From Neomicrococcus aestuarii (GTDB lineage Bacteria > Actinomycetota > Actinomycetes > Actinomycetales > Micrococcaceae): a stretch of DNA of 64,000 nucleotides. This document shows positions 26,108-35,120 of this stretch, piece by piece. The stretch spans positions 1,302,001-1,366,000 of the forward strand of contig NZ_JACHDR010000001.1 of assembly GCF_014201135.1 (NCBI RefSeq), written 5' to 3'. Below the pieces are notes generated by a model. That model was not told the DNA's origin. It searched no databases and worked only from the letters and a program-made list of their open reading frames with translations. The translations under genes were made by a program, and so were the position numbers. Every line of letters begins with the position of its first letter. Positions within the stretch are counted from its first letter, which is position 1.

Positions 26108-27564
26108 ATCAGCTGCCAGTACTGCCAAGTGCGTCGTCGTCAAAGTTCGGGATGGTCCCCAACTTGCAGCACAACGGCATTCCTCAAGGTATGGACCTTG
26201 AGAACTGGCAGCAGGATCCCTACCTGCATTGGACGTTCAGCCACGTCGCTGATTTCTTGCCTACGGCCAAGATTTCGCGCGGCGATGGCCCCGTCGCCGA
26301 GGTCCCCGAGAATCTCACCGATTTCACCGAGCTAGCCTTCGACTCCCCGGAGTACGGCGGTCCCACCACCGTGCGTCAGGTCATGGATGATTCCTACACC
26401 GACGGCTGGGCAGTCATGGTGGACGGCGAATTGCGCACCGAGCAGTACTTTGGTTCCGCAAACCCCGAGACCTCGCACATCTTGATGTCCGTTTCCAAGT
26501 CCCTCGTGGGCATGGTGGTGGGCGCGCTGGTCACGCAGGGCAAGCTCGACCTGTCCAAAACCATTGAGTCCTACATCCCAGAACTCGAAGGTTGCGGCTA
26601 CGAAGGTGCCACCGTGCGCCACATCCTGGACATGCGATCGGGAATCAAGTTCTCCGAGGAGTACTTGGATCCGCAGGCAGAAGTGCGGCTCTTGGAGCAG
26701 GTCATAGGTTGGGCTCCGCGCCGCGATCACTCGTTGCCGAAGACCATGTACGGGTTCTTGGCGAGCCTGAAGAAGGACGGCGAGCACGGCGGACCGTTCC
26801 GCTACCGCTCAATTGAGACGGACGCCCTGGGCTGGTTGTGCGAGACCGTGTCCGGTAAGAAGATGCCAGAACTCATGTCGGAATTGTTGTGGAGCCGTAT
26901 TGGCGCCGAGCATGACGCCACGATTGGCATCGACAAAGAAGGCACCGGCATGTTTGATGGCGGCGTCAACGCATCCTTGCTAGACATGGTGCGCTTTGGC
27001 TCGCTCTTCTTGGAGCACGGCAAATCCCTCACGGGTGAGCAAGTGGTTTCCGCTGGCTGGATCGCCGACACGTTTGCGGGCGGTTCCACGTCCCGCAAGG
27101 CATTCAAGCAGAGCCCGGATGACAACCGCATGCCGGGTGGCATGTACCGCAATCAGTGCTGGTTCCCTTACGAGGGCAACGAAGTCATGCTGTGCTTGGG
27201 CATTCACGGTCAGATGATCTACATCAACCGCCGCGCCAACATGGTGGCAGCAAAGCTTTCCAGCTGGCCGCTTCCACAGAACGCGCGCATGCTCTTCCCC
27301 ACCATTCAGGCCTTCGACGCTATTGCCGAAGCCGTAGGCGATTCCGATTCCATTCCGGAACTGCCTTTGGACTTCGCTCCGCTGGATCAGTACACCACCA
27401 GCATGCCAGTGGTTCCAGTAGCCCCAGCGGCTGCTCCGGTACCTCAGGTTCCTGTCACCGCAGTCACCAATCAGGGAACCGTCGTGGGCGTAGATCCCAC
27501 GTCAGGTGCCACCACGGTTGACTGGGGTCAGGGTCCCACCACCTATGGCGGCGTCAGCCAGTAA
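26104..27564 (+). CDS. SxxK serine hydrolase (class C beta-lactamase / NylB-like)
   Basis: A 486-residue beta-lactamase-fold hydrolase. The S-x-x-K pair is in ILMSVSKSLVG (about 127-137), and the tyrosine motif is in RYRSIETDALG (YRS, about 233), as in 6-aminohexanoate-dimer hydrolase and EstB rather than penicillinases. There is no signal peptide, so it acts in the cytoplasm. The C-terminus ends in a Pro/Val/Ala-rich tail and VDWGQGPTTYGG. GTG start overlaps the ATP-grasp stop (GTGA), implying a shared pathway. Substrate unknown. Confidence 0.85.
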   Translation: MNQLPVLPSASSSKFGMVPNLQHNGIPQGMDLENWQQDPYLHWTFSHVADFLPTAKISRGDGPVAEVPENLTDFTELAFDSPEYGGPTTVRQVMDDSYTDGWAVMVDGELRTEQYFGSANPETSHILMSVSKSLVGMVVGALVTQGKLDLSKTIESYIPELEGCGYEGATVRHILDMRSGIKFSEEYLDPQAEVRLLEQVIGWAPRRDHSLPKTMYGFLASLKKDGEHGGPFRYRSIETDALGWLCETVSGKKMPELMSELLWSRIGAEHDATIGIDKEGTGMFDGGVNASLLDMVRFGSLFLEHGKSLTGEQVVSAGWIADTFAGGSTSRKAFKQSPDDNRMPGGMYRNQCWFPYEGNEVMLCLGIHGQMIYINRRANMVAAKLSSWPLPQNARMLFPTIQAFDAIAEAVGDSDSIPELPLDFAPLDQYTTSMPVVPVAPAAAPVPQVPVTAVTNQGTVVGVDPTSGATTVDWGQGPTTYGGVSQ

Positions 27565-27581
27565 CAAGTTTTCCCGTAAAA

Positions 27582-27628
27582 GCCCGCGCATTGGTGATTT
27601 CCACCAGTGCGCGGGGTCTTTCTTAACA
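27582..27628 (+). terminator. Rho-independent terminator
   Basis: CCCGCGCATTGGTG / CACCAGTGCGCGGG stem (one mismatch) followed by GTCTTTCTT, just after the serine hydrolase. Confidence 0.85.
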
Positions 27629-28039
27629 CTTGTGTTTTGAAGCCCGCACTCTGACACGTGGGTTTTTGGCACCGGCGCGTTTGGTACCCAAGTCCCGCGC
27701 AACTATGGCTACGTTCGGGCCGGGCCCAGCGTCGTCGGACTGGCCACATGTAGCTGGTGTTGCGGACTCGTGCCGAAAATCGCGCTACTTTTGCAACAAT
27801 CGCTACGCGCCACGCTCGCCAACCCCCATGTGAGGCCACTTCACGACAACCCGCCCCATGTGAGAACCCTTTGCGACAAGGAAACTCAAAAAAGTTGTAG
27901 CGAACTGGCCGCGCACGGGGTGGTGTGGGCCAGAGAGTTGTAGCAATTTGGCCGCACATAGAGGGTGGATGGGGACGCGCTTGAGCTGAATCGACCACGC
28001 ATAGAAGGGTGAGGGCCGGGACCTACCGGCCGCGGGGTT
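27629..28039. repeat. Gene-free region with about 30-base repeats
   Basis: No credible gene. Four related units are visible: two in minus orientation (27819-27849, 27850-27879) and two in plus orientation (27895-27923, 27938-27969). Each starts TTGT(A/C)G, passes TGGCC or GGTTC, and ends near CACATG or CACGGGG with a G-rich tail. Weak related fragments lie upstream near 27738. A 151-residue minus-strand frame here is low-complexity and probably a translated repeat. Confidence 0.6.
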
Positions 28040-30115
28040 TTACCAGCGCTGCGGACGAGGCAACACGGAGCGGCTCACGGTCTGAGCAGCTTCGCGTAGC
28101 ACGCTGATAGCCGAAGCCACCTGATCATCGTTGACGGTAGCGCCGAAGTCTGAGGCCACGCGCTTCAAATGCGGCGTCAACACGTCCACTGGAGCGTCGG
28201 CTTTGAGGCCAGACAGCGGACCCATGGCTTGACGGCACAAGCGCTCCACTTCCGTCTTCCGCAACGTGGACACCAGACCCAGCTCTTGAGCACGCTCGGC
28301 CAAACGGGCTTCAACGTCCCACGCGGAATCCGGAATATCCGCAACAGCGGTCTCGGAGAGAGCGCCGGCGACGAGATCGTCGGCGGACGTCTGTCCATCC
28401 ACGGAAGCGTCGTCTGAGATCAAGTCTTCGGTGGGATCCACGAACGCTGGCTGGAAGCGTGGTTCTTCGGACCCGCTCAAGACGCGATCCACGGCCGCCA
28501 ATGCGGCGGCGCTCTGAACGCGCTGACGGAGCAACGAAGACACACGGGCGCGAGCTTCACCGCGGACGCGGGTCGCGTCGTCGTTCAGCGAAGGGTACGC
28601 GTGATAGCCCACGGAGAGCACCGAATCTCCGGCCAGGTACGCGGCGAGGGTTTCCTTCATGGCACGCACTTCATCCGAGTCACCGGAGGTCAGAGCCGGC
28701 GCCTCTTGCTGTCCAACGCGCAAGGACAACAGCGCGGGAGCCACGTGAGAAAGATTGAAGCCTCCCGGACCAGCAGCGCCGAACGGGCGAATAGCGGCCT
28801 CGACCTGTGGGATGGCGGAGGACCACTGACCGCGGTCAAACCACTGCAGCTGGGCGGCGCGGCGTTCGGTCAGCCACTCGAGGAAGCCCAGCGGCACCCA
28901 CTTGGGGGCGCGCGTGGTGCTGTTGTTCAAGCCGAAGAAGCGCTGGAAATCGGCGGATTCCACGCCGGAAGGCGTGCCCGAGTGCCAGCCGAAAACCACC
29001 ACGCGGGACGGTGCCAGTGCAATGAGCCCGGCCGTTCCAAAACCGTCCGGCGTGCGCGCCGTCAGACCAAACCGTGTGAACGTGAAGCGACGTTCGTCGA
29101 AGTCCACGCCGCGCTCGGCTTCATCAATGGCGGCTTGCGCCCACGCGATGATGACGCGGCGAACCATGTCCAACGTCTCGGCGTCTTGGGGGCTGACGTA
29201 CGGCTGCAAACGCGGCGCGTCCCAGACCCGCACTAAAGCGGGAGCTTCCGCTGGTTGCAGGAGCCGAGCTGCGGCGTCGTACTCAAAAGGAACCGTGCCA
29301 CCCTGGGTACCCAAGGGGACGCCGCTCGTGAGGTGCGCGTAGACGCGGCGAATGTTGGCGATGCCCTGCTGCACGGCTGCTTCGGAGGCGTCCTTGGCCG
29401 TGACATACGTGGCGACCGTCCGGAAGTGGGCGGCGAGGAGCTGATCGTTTGCCAGCGCGTCGGGAGCGATCAACGCGTTCACACAAGAGCGCGCAACCGT
29501 GGTCGGCTCCCCCACCGGCTCCTCGCCGGGGTGCGCCTGGTCAATCAAGGACTGGATGAAGGCGACGGTGTGCTCGTCGCTCGCGAAGGCAGCGGCGGCG
29601 GACAAGAACTTGTCGCGCCAAGGCTCGTGCGTATCCACTGGGCTCAACGCCACGCCCGTGCGGGACTGGGCCAGCGGTGCGCGCTCGGCGTCCATGCGGC
29701 GGCCCGAGGTCTGCCACGTGGCGCCGTTGTACCAAGTGACGGTGCTGGGATCGGCGACGCGGTTATCGGCGGCGTCGCGGTTGACTCGCACCCACTCTGG
29801 TGCTTCGGAGCCGGCCGAGCCGCTTTGCACGTGCCAGTCAAGGTTGTAGGCGGTGTCGGCGCGCTCGTCCCAGTGAGCGCCGGACAGGATGTAGCGTGGC
29901 TGTCCCTTGGGGCTAGCGCCGAGGTCATCAAGGTTCGCGTCTCCGGGTTCGCCGGTGCGCGCTTGGGCGTACAGGCCCGTGGCCGTGAAGTCCGCTGCGG
30001 GTGGCTGGAAGCTTTCTCCCGCCACATCTGCGAAGAATCGTGCGTACGTTGCAGCAATTCCCCAGCGCAGAACAAAGGCGCTGAGCGCGTGGTCGAGTGA
30101 ATGAGCTGTCTTCAA
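28040..30115 (-). CDS. Large orphan protein, function unknown
   Basis: About 691 residues, no domain that I recognise, no signal peptide and no membrane span. It is rich in Ala, Glu and Asp. Segments include FADVAGESFQPPAADFTATG near the start, YILSGAHWDERADTAYNLDW, DMVRRVIIAWAQAAIDEAERG, and a C-terminal region of short helices. I place the start at TTG 30115 because GGAGG lies six bases upstream; the longer frame from 30136 would put that site inside the gene. It stands alone, upstream of a 225-base gap. It contains a motif copy at 29267-29283. Confidence 0.7.
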   Translation of the reverse strand: MKTAHSLDHALSAFVLRWGIAATYARFFADVAGESFQPPAADFTATGLYAQARTGEPGDANLDDLGASPKGQPRYILSGAHWDERADTAYNLDWHVQSGSAGSEAPEWVRVNRDAADNRVADPSTVTWYNGATWQTSGRRMDAERAPLAQSRTGVALSPVDTHEPWRDKFLSAAAAFASDEHTVAFIQSLIDQAHPGEEPVGEPTTVARSCVNALIAPDALANDQLLAAHFRTVATYVTAKDASEAAVQQGIANIRRVYAHLTSGVPLGTQGGTVPFEYDAAARLLQPAEAPALVRVWDAPRLQPYVSPQDAETLDMVRRVIIAWAQAAIDEAERGVDFDERRFTFTRFGLTARTPDGFGTAGLIALAPSRVVVFGWHSGTPSGVESADFQRFFGLNNSTTRAPKWVPLGFLEWLTERRAAQLQWFDRGQWSSAIPQVEAAIRPFGAAGPGGFNLSHVAPALLSLRVGQQEAPALTSGDSDEVRAMKETLAAYLAGDSVLSVGYHAYPSLNDDATRVRGEARARVSSLLRQRVQSAAALAAVDRVLSGSEEPRFQPAFVDPTEDLISDDASVDGQTSADDLVAGALSETAVADIPDSAWDVEARLAERAQELGLVSTLRKTEVERLCRQAMGPLSGLKADAPVDVLTPHLKRVASDFGATVNDDQVASAISVLREAAQTVSRSVLPRPQRW
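29267..29283 (-). repeat. Dispersed 17-mer motif copy (1 mismatch)
   Basis: Minus strand AGTACGACGCCGCAGCT in the orphan gene, read as EYDAAAR. Confidence 0.6.
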
Positions 30116-30340
30116 CGAGAACCTCCGAGATACCAATTCTTACCCCTTCGACAGTATCCGTTGTGCCCTGCAGTTCCGGGCATTAGAGGCGAGCTGTGTC
30201 TTTCACTCGATCTCTTCCATCCGAGGACAGTGTAGGCGGCGAAACAGTGAGAAACATTAACGCGCGCCACCCCTTGCCGCCGTCCGCTTAAGAGAGTTGG
30301 ATGAGAGCAAGAAGCTCACCCCCTATTGAAGGATCGCCTC

Positions 30341-30505
30341 ATGACTACCGAACCTACCCCGACGCCCGAAGACCCCACCACGCCTGAAACGGACGGCGAA
30401 GTGGCCGCACGTAAGGCGCAAGTTCAGCACGATCACGACGATGCGCGCGTGGATGAGTGGGAAGAGGAGTCGTTCCCGGCGTCGGATCCTCCCTCGAACT
30501 ACTAA
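30341..30505 (+). CDS. Small acidic protein ending EEESFPASDPPSNY
   Basis: A 54-residue reading frame starting at ATG 30341 after GAAGGATCG. Thr/Pro/Glu-rich N-terminus, then KAQVQHDHDDARVDEWEEES and the C-terminal ESFPASDPPSNY. The EExSFPASDPP tail recurs in small uncharacterised proteins of many bacteria. Its acidic, disordered composition argues against an enzyme. Function unknown; confidence rests on the tail and ribosome site. Confidence 0.72.
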   Translation: MTTEPTPTPEDPTTPETDGEVAARKAQVQHDHDDARVDEWEEESFPASDPPSNY

Positions 30506-30517
30506 ATTTCGCGCGGG

Positions 30518-30916
30518 CTACTGAATTTCGCGCGGGACGGTGCAGGCCACGAGTCCCAACGCGCTCGAAATGCGGTGACGGTTGCGGGCGATGGCGCGGT
30601 ACGTAACGTCGGCCGCAACAGATATCGGAAAGGCGCGCAGGGCTTTTCCGGCTAGTACGACGACGCAGCTCGCCGAAGTGCCCAGCGCTTCAGAGACTGC
30701 CCGCGCACCCCAGGAGACGTGGCCGTCTTTTGCTACGAAAGCTACTTCGTCATTGAGCTGTGCGGCTGTCACGCCTGGTGGCAAGGGCGTGACGGACTGC
30801 CACGGTTCGATGCGAAGTCGTCCGTGAGTGATACGCGCCAGGATCTTGCCGGCCTCTTGGCAGATACCGCAATCGCCATCGATGAGCATGAGCGATTCGT
30901 CAAAATTCTGCTTCAT
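30518..30916 (-). CDS. DCC-family thiol-disulfide oxidoreductase-like protein (DUF393)
   Basis: 132 residues beginning with an ATG and containing LMLIDGDCGICQEAGKIL (residues 10-27), the DxDCxxC hallmark of the DCC family, proposed to have thioredoxin-like redox activity. The next segment resembles the family's IEPWQSV and DGHVSWGARAVSEAL. It is divergent from the iron transporter genes and shares with them the IdeR-like box 16 bases upstream. It carries a perfect 17-mer copy. Confidence 0.83.
   Translation of the reverse strand: MKQNFDESLMLIDGDCGICQEAGKILARITHGRLRIEPWQSVTPLPPGVTAAQLNDEVAFVAKDGHVSWGARAVSEALGTSASCVVVLAGKALRAFPISVAADVTYRAIARNRHRISSALGLVACTVPREIQ
30654..30670 (+). repeat. Dispersed 17-mer motif, perfect copy
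   Basis: AGTACGACGACGCAGCT; the minus-strand DCC gene reads it as CVVVL. Confidence 0.75.
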
Positions 30917-30931
30917 GACACTACTTTACGC

Positions 30932-30950
30932 GTAGGAAAGCCTTGCCTTA
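30932..30950. promoter_or_regulatory. Predicted IdeR/DtxR iron box
   Basis: GTAGGAAAGCCTTGCCTTA matches the DtxR/IdeR consensus TWAGGTWAGSCTWACCTWA at 16 of 19 positions by eye. It lies between the divergent DCC gene and the ferric transporter operon and includes TTGCCT, a possible -35 for the transporter. Confidence 0.65.
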
Positions 30951-31086
30951 GTGGAGATCCAAATAAATACCGAAGGTTTTTGTAACTAAATTCTTGTGCT
31001 GAGGGCCGCTTCTACTTCATTATTAGTGACGGTTGCTTTCTCTCCATGGCAATCGCCACTCTTATTTCGTAAAGGAATACCCCCTC

Positions 31087-32160
31087 TTGAAAATCGCACG
31101 CACAGTCGCTCTCTCCGCGGCAGTCCTCGCTTTGGGCATGACCACCGCTTGCGCTGGATCGGGCACTCAGTCCACGTCTTCCACCGCCGCCAGTTCCTCC
31201 GCCGCTGCAGGAACCGCCGCTGGCGATCAGAAGATCGTCTTATACTCGGGACGTAACGAGAAGCTCGTCCAGCCACTCATCGATCAGTTCACCACCAAGA
31301 CCGGCATCGAGGTGGAGGTGCGCTACGGCAACACCTCGCAGATGGCCGCCCAGCTTCTTGAAGAAGGAGACCGCTCCCCTGCGGACCTCTTCTTGGCTCA
31401 AGACGCTGGCGCTCTTGGCGCTGTCGCCAACAAGGACCTCTTCCAGGAGCTCTCCTCCGAGACCCTTGAGCTGGTGCCTGAAAAGTACCGCGATGCGGAA
31501 GATCAGTGGGTCGGCGTCACGGGTCGCGCGCGCGTCCTCGCTTACAACCCTGATCTGGTCAAGGAAGCCGATCTGCCAAAGACGGTGGAAGAGCTCAACG
31601 GCTCCGAGTACAAGGGCAAGGTGGGCATTGCTCCCACGAACGCTTCTTTCCAGTCCTTCATCACGGCCCTGCGCGTTCTTGAAGGCGATGACGCTGCAGA
31701 ACAGTACTTGAGCGATCTCGCCGGAAACTCCCCGGAGGTCCGCGAAGGCAACGGTGACATCGTCAAAGACATCGACGCTGGCAAGATTCCTTTCGGCCTC
31801 GTGAACCACTATTACGTGTACGAGATCGCTCATGAAAAGGGCATCGATTACACCGAGATGAACGTCAAGAACTACTTGTTCCCCGAAGGAAACATCGGTT
31901 CCCTCGTGAACGTCTCCGGCGCCGGAATCATCAAGCACACCAAGGATGATGAGGCCCAGCAGCTGCTCGACTTCTTCTTGAGCGAGGACGGCCAGAAGTA
32001 CTTCGCCGAGACCACGTTCGAGTACCCGCTCATCGAGGGTGCACCAACCCCCGAAGGTATGCCGGAACTTGAAGAAATTGAAACTCCTGACGTTGATCTG
32101 AATAAACTTGAAGACCTAGAGACCACCATCAAGATGATCACTTCAGCAGGACTGGCGTAA
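31087..32160 (+). CDS. Ferric-iron ABC transporter substrate-binding lipoprotein
   Basis: Solute-binding protein of the Fe3+ (FbpA/FutA-like) family that delivers iron to the permease below. TTG at 31087 follows AAAGGA and yields a lipoprotein signal with lipobox MTTAC (Cys about residue 21), so it is membrane-anchored on the outside. Family motifs are IVLYSGRNEKLVQPLIDQFTTKTGIEVEVRYG in sections, DLFLAQDAGALGAV, and NHYYVYEIAHE with the iron-ligand tyrosines. The upstream IdeR-like box predicts derepression in low iron. Confidence 0.9.
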   Translation: MKIARTVALSAAVLALGMTTACAGSGTQSTSSTAASSSAAAGTAAGDQKIVLYSGRNEKLVQPLIDQFTTKTGIEVEVRYGNTSQMAAQLLEEGDRSPADLFLAQDAGALGAVANKDLFQELSSETLELVPEKYRDAEDQWVGVTGRARVLAYNPDLVKEADLPKTVEELNGSEYKGKVGIAPTNASFQSFITALRVLEGDDAAEQYLSDLAGNSPEVREGNGDIVKDIDAGKIPFGLVNHYYVYEIAHEKGIDYTEMNVKNYLFPEGNIGSLVNVSGAGIIKHTKDDEAQQLLDFFLSEDGQKYFAETTFEYPLIEGAPTPEGMPELEEIETPDVDLNKLEDLETTIKMITSAGLA

Positions 32161-32249
32161 CTATCACAGCATCGCGCAATGAGGCCGAGCGGCAGGCAGC
32201 ACTAGCTCCTGCCGCTCTGTCGCGTTCGCAAGACCCTCAGCCGCGCCAA

Positions 32250-33941
32250 TTGAAGGGTGCGTCGCACCAGCATCCGGAGGCCCCTTGGGTGCGCCGTCAC
32301 CCGGTTCTGGCCATCGGCGCGATCGTCGCCGTGGTGGTGGCGCTGATCCCACTGGGGTACCTCATTGTTCGGACAGCAGAGTTCCCGGCCGTCGACCTTT
32401 TCGAAGAGTTGCTCACGCCGCGTGTGGGCCGGCTGATCTCCACCTCGCTTCTTCTCACTGCATTAGTCACCACAGCGTGCTTGGTGCTCGGTGTATTCCT
32501 TGCGGTTCTGGTGATGCGGACCAAAGTCTGGGGCCGCAAAGCTCTGGGCGTCGCGGCCGCGTTACCGCTGGCAATCCCCAGCTATGTGGCCGCGTTCGGC
32601 TGGAAATCCCTCACGGATCTCATCACCACGGGCCAGACCTTTCAGGGCTTCTGGGCGGCCGCGCTAGTCATGACGCTCGTGACCTACCCGTACGTGTACC
32701 TTCCGGTCTGTGCTGCGTTGCGCGATATCGATCCCTCCACCGAGGAAGCCGGCGGTTCGCTCGGCGATTCACGCTGGCGCGTCTTCCGCCGCATCACCCT
32801 CCCGCAAGCGGCCCCCGCCATTGCATCGGGTGGATTGCTTGCAGCCCTCTACACGTTGAGCGATTTCGGCGCCGTCTCCATTCTTCGCGTCGATACCTTC
32901 ACGCGCGCCATCTTCACGAGCTTCAACGTGGGCTTCGATCGCCTTGGAGCGATCTCCCTGTCCACCACCTTGCTCTTGCTGACCGCCCTGATTTTCTTGG
33001 TGGAAGGACGCTTCCGCAAGACCTCCACCCGCTACGCGCGCCTAGGACCTGGCACTCGCCGCCGTCACGGAATCCTCAAGCTCAAAGCGTGGACGCCGCT
33101 GTTTTCACTCCTGGGTTGGAGCATCCCCGCCGTTGCCGTGGGCGGCATTCTGATTGCGTTGATCGCGTGGAGCGTCCAAGGCGTTTCTCGCCCCGGTGGC
33201 ATGGAGGAACTCGGAACTGCGTTCCTGGGTTCAGCACTTGCCGCTGGTCTCGCGGCAGTTGTGACCACCGCGCTGGCACTCCCGCTGGGTCTGTACATCA
33301 CCGGAAGCCGCTCCAAAGTGGCCCGCGCGCTCGAGCGCTTGGTGTACTTGGCGCACTCACTTCCCGGCGTGGTCATTGGCCTCTCGGTGGTCTACCTCGG
33401 TATCACGGTGGTCACGGGCCTATACCAGACCATGTGGCTTCTGGTCCTCGCGTACGCCGCACTCTTCTTGCCGCTCGCCCTCGGCCCCATTGTGGGCAGC
33501 ACCGGCATGATCCCCGAAAGCGTGAACGAATCCGCCCACTCGCTGGGTTCCACTCCACTTCAAGTGTTCCGCCGGGTTACCCTCCCGCTGGCGCTTCCGG
33601 GCATCGCTTCGGGTGCGCTCACGGTCCTCTTGACTGCTGTCAAAGAGTTGCCGGCCACCCTCATGCTGCGCCCCACCGGTTTTGAAACCCTCGCCACCCG
33701 GCTGTGGACTCACACGGGCGTGAACGCGTACGCGGCCGCCGCCCCGTTCGCGGCCCTCTTGGTGATCCTCGCGATCCTCCCCACCTGGCTGCTGGTCAAC
33801 CGAGTCTTGCGAGAAGACGGAGGTGAGCGGCGTCGTCGTACTTCACGGCCCATCGCAGAACCGGACGATCTCGCCACGCTCGGCGCTACCCCGCACGATC
33901 TTGCCGAACCATCCACGACCGCCAAAGAAGGCTCCGCGTGA
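32250..33941 (+). CDS. Ferric-iron ABC transporter permease (fused two-domain, FbpB-like)
   Basis: Membrane component with two copies of the binding-protein-dependent permease domain and about 12 spans. The EAA-type loops are EEAGGSLGDSRWRVFRRITLP (in two pieces, about 165-185) and NESAHSLGSTPLQVFRRVTLP (about 430-450). TTG 32250 is the first credible start; an open frame extends back to the lipoprotein stop but offers no clear start codon, so the N-terminus is uncertain. The stop overlaps the ATPase GTG by four bases (GTGA). Confidence 0.88.
   Translation: MKGASHQHPEAPWVRRHPVLAIGAIVAVVVALIPLGYLIVRTAEFPAVDLFEELLTPRVGRLISTSLLLTALVTTACLVLGVFLAVLVMRTKVWGRKALGVAAALPLAIPSYVAAFGWKSLTDLITTGQTFQGFWAAALVMTLVTYPYVYLPVCAALRDIDPSTEEAGGSLGDSRWRVFRRITLPQAAPAIASGGLLAALYTLSDFGAVSILRVDTFTRAIFTSFNVGFDRLGAISLSTTLLLLTALIFLVEGRFRKTSTRYARLGPGTRRRHGILKLKAWTPLFSLLGWSIPAVAVGGILIALIAWSVQGVSRPGGMEELGTAFLGSALAAGLAAVVTTALALPLGLYITGSRSKVARALERLVYLAHSLPGVVIGLSVVYLGITVVTGLYQTMWLLVLAYAALFLPLALGPIVGSTGMIPESVNESAHSLGSTPLQVFRRVTLPLALPGIASGALTVLLTAVKELPATLMLRPTGFETLATRLWTHTGVNAYAAAAPFAALLVILAILPTWLLVNRVLREDGGERRRRTSRPIAEPDDLATLGATPHDLAEPSTTAKEGSA
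33826..33842 (-). repeat. Dispersed 17-mer motif copy (1 mismatch)
   Basis: Minus strand AGTACGACGACGCCGCT, read by the permease gene antisense as RRRRT. Confidence 0.6.
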
Positions 33942-35065
33942 CCACTGAACCGCTCATGACCATCACCGGGCTCCGCAAATCTTTCGGAAGCACCCAGATC
34001 CTGCACGGCATCGATCTGGAGCTGCCGCGCGGCTCACGCACCACGATTGTTGGCCCCTCCGGTTCGGGTAAAACCACGCTTTTGCGCATCATCGCCGGTT
34101 TCGCGACTGCTTCCGAGGGGCACATCGAGATGAACGGGCGCCCGCTGGTGCACGGAAAAACGTCCGTCCCGCCGCACTTGCGCAACATCGGATTTGTGGC
34201 TCAGGATGGCGCCTTGTTCCCGCATTTGAGCGTGGGCGAGAACATCGGATACGCCATTGACAAGCGAAGCGTGAGCCGCGGCGAGCGTGAATCGCGGATT
34301 GCGGAGCTGTTGGAGATGGTGCATCTGGACCCCGCGCTGGCCCGCCGTGCGCCCGCGGAACTCTCCGGCGGTCAGCAGCAGCGCGTCGCGTTGGCGCGAG
34401 CATTGAGCCGCAACCCCGACCTCATGTTGCTCGACGAGCCGTTCTCCGCGCTGGATGCGGGGCTGCGCAAGGACACCCGCAAGGCCGTGGGAGACACCCT
34501 CACCGAGGCTGGGATCACCACGCTTTTGGTCACTCACGATCAAGCCGAGGCGCTCTCATTTTCTGATCAGCTCGCGGTCATGCGCGCCGGAAAACTCGCT
34601 CAAGTGGGCGAGCCCATGCACGTGTATTCGCGTCCCGCAGACCTCGACACCGCGCGCTTCCTCGGCGACGCGGTCATCCTGAACGCTACGGTTCAGGGCT
34701 CACTCGCGACCTGCGTTCTGGGCCAGATTCCCGTGCGGCTTCCCGGCCGGCTCGCTCCGGATGACGTGGTGCGCTGGGGTTCGGCTGCCGCTGATTCCAA
34801 TACGACGGCGCCTGCTTTCGACATGCCCATTATGTTGCGTCCCGAACAGCTGCGGTTGGCAGAAGACGGGCAGATTAGCGGCACCGTGGTGGAGACGGAC
34901 TTCTTCGGCGCCGAAGTGGACGTGACCATTCGCTTGGATCCGTCCCCGAGCGATCCCGAACCAGTCACGCTGAAGATTCGCCACTGGAATGTGCAGACCG
35001 CGTTGCCGCAGAGCCGCGTGCGTTTGCGTGTGGTCGGCACCGCGGTGGCGTACCCGCAGGGCTAA
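33938..35065 (+). CDS. Ferric-iron ABC transporter ATP-binding protein (FbpC-like)
   Basis: ATPase driving the iron transporter. Walker A is GPSGSGKTTLL (about 36-46), the signature is LSGGQQQRVALARAL (about 140-154), Walker B is LMLLDEPFSALD (about 160-171), and the switch His is in LLVTHDQAEAL. The C-terminal 130 residues form a TOBE-like regulatory domain (PIMLRPEQLRL). GTG start overlaps the permease. Last gene of a three-gene operon, convergent with ramB. Confidence 0.92.
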   Translation: MTTEPLMTITGLRKSFGSTQILHGIDLELPRGSRTTIVGPSGSGKTTLLRIIAGFATASEGHIEMNGRPLVHGKTSVPPHLRNIGFVAQDGALFPHLSVGENIGYAIDKRSVSRGERESRIAELLEMVHLDPALARRAPAELSGGQQQRVALARALSRNPDLMLLDEPFSALDAGLRKDTRKAVGDTLTEAGITTLLVTHDQAEALSFSDQLAVMRAGKLAQVGEPMHVYSRPADLDTARFLGDAVILNATVQGSLATCVLGQIPVRLPGRLAPDDVVRWGSAAADSNTTAPAFDMPIMLRPEQLRLAEDGQISGTVVETDFFGAEVDVTIRLDPSPSDPEPVTLKIRHWNVQTALPQSRVRLRVVGTAVAYPQG

Positions 35066-35120
35066 GCTCTTGCCTCACCGTTGTAGCGAGTCTCAACGCA
35101 GCCGCGGTCTCAAGCTTTCG

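Noticed and set aside
27543-27998. 151-residue minus-strand frame in the intergenic repeat region
   Set aside because: Low-complexity, Arg/Cys-rich, covers the terminator and repeat units; probably translated repeat.
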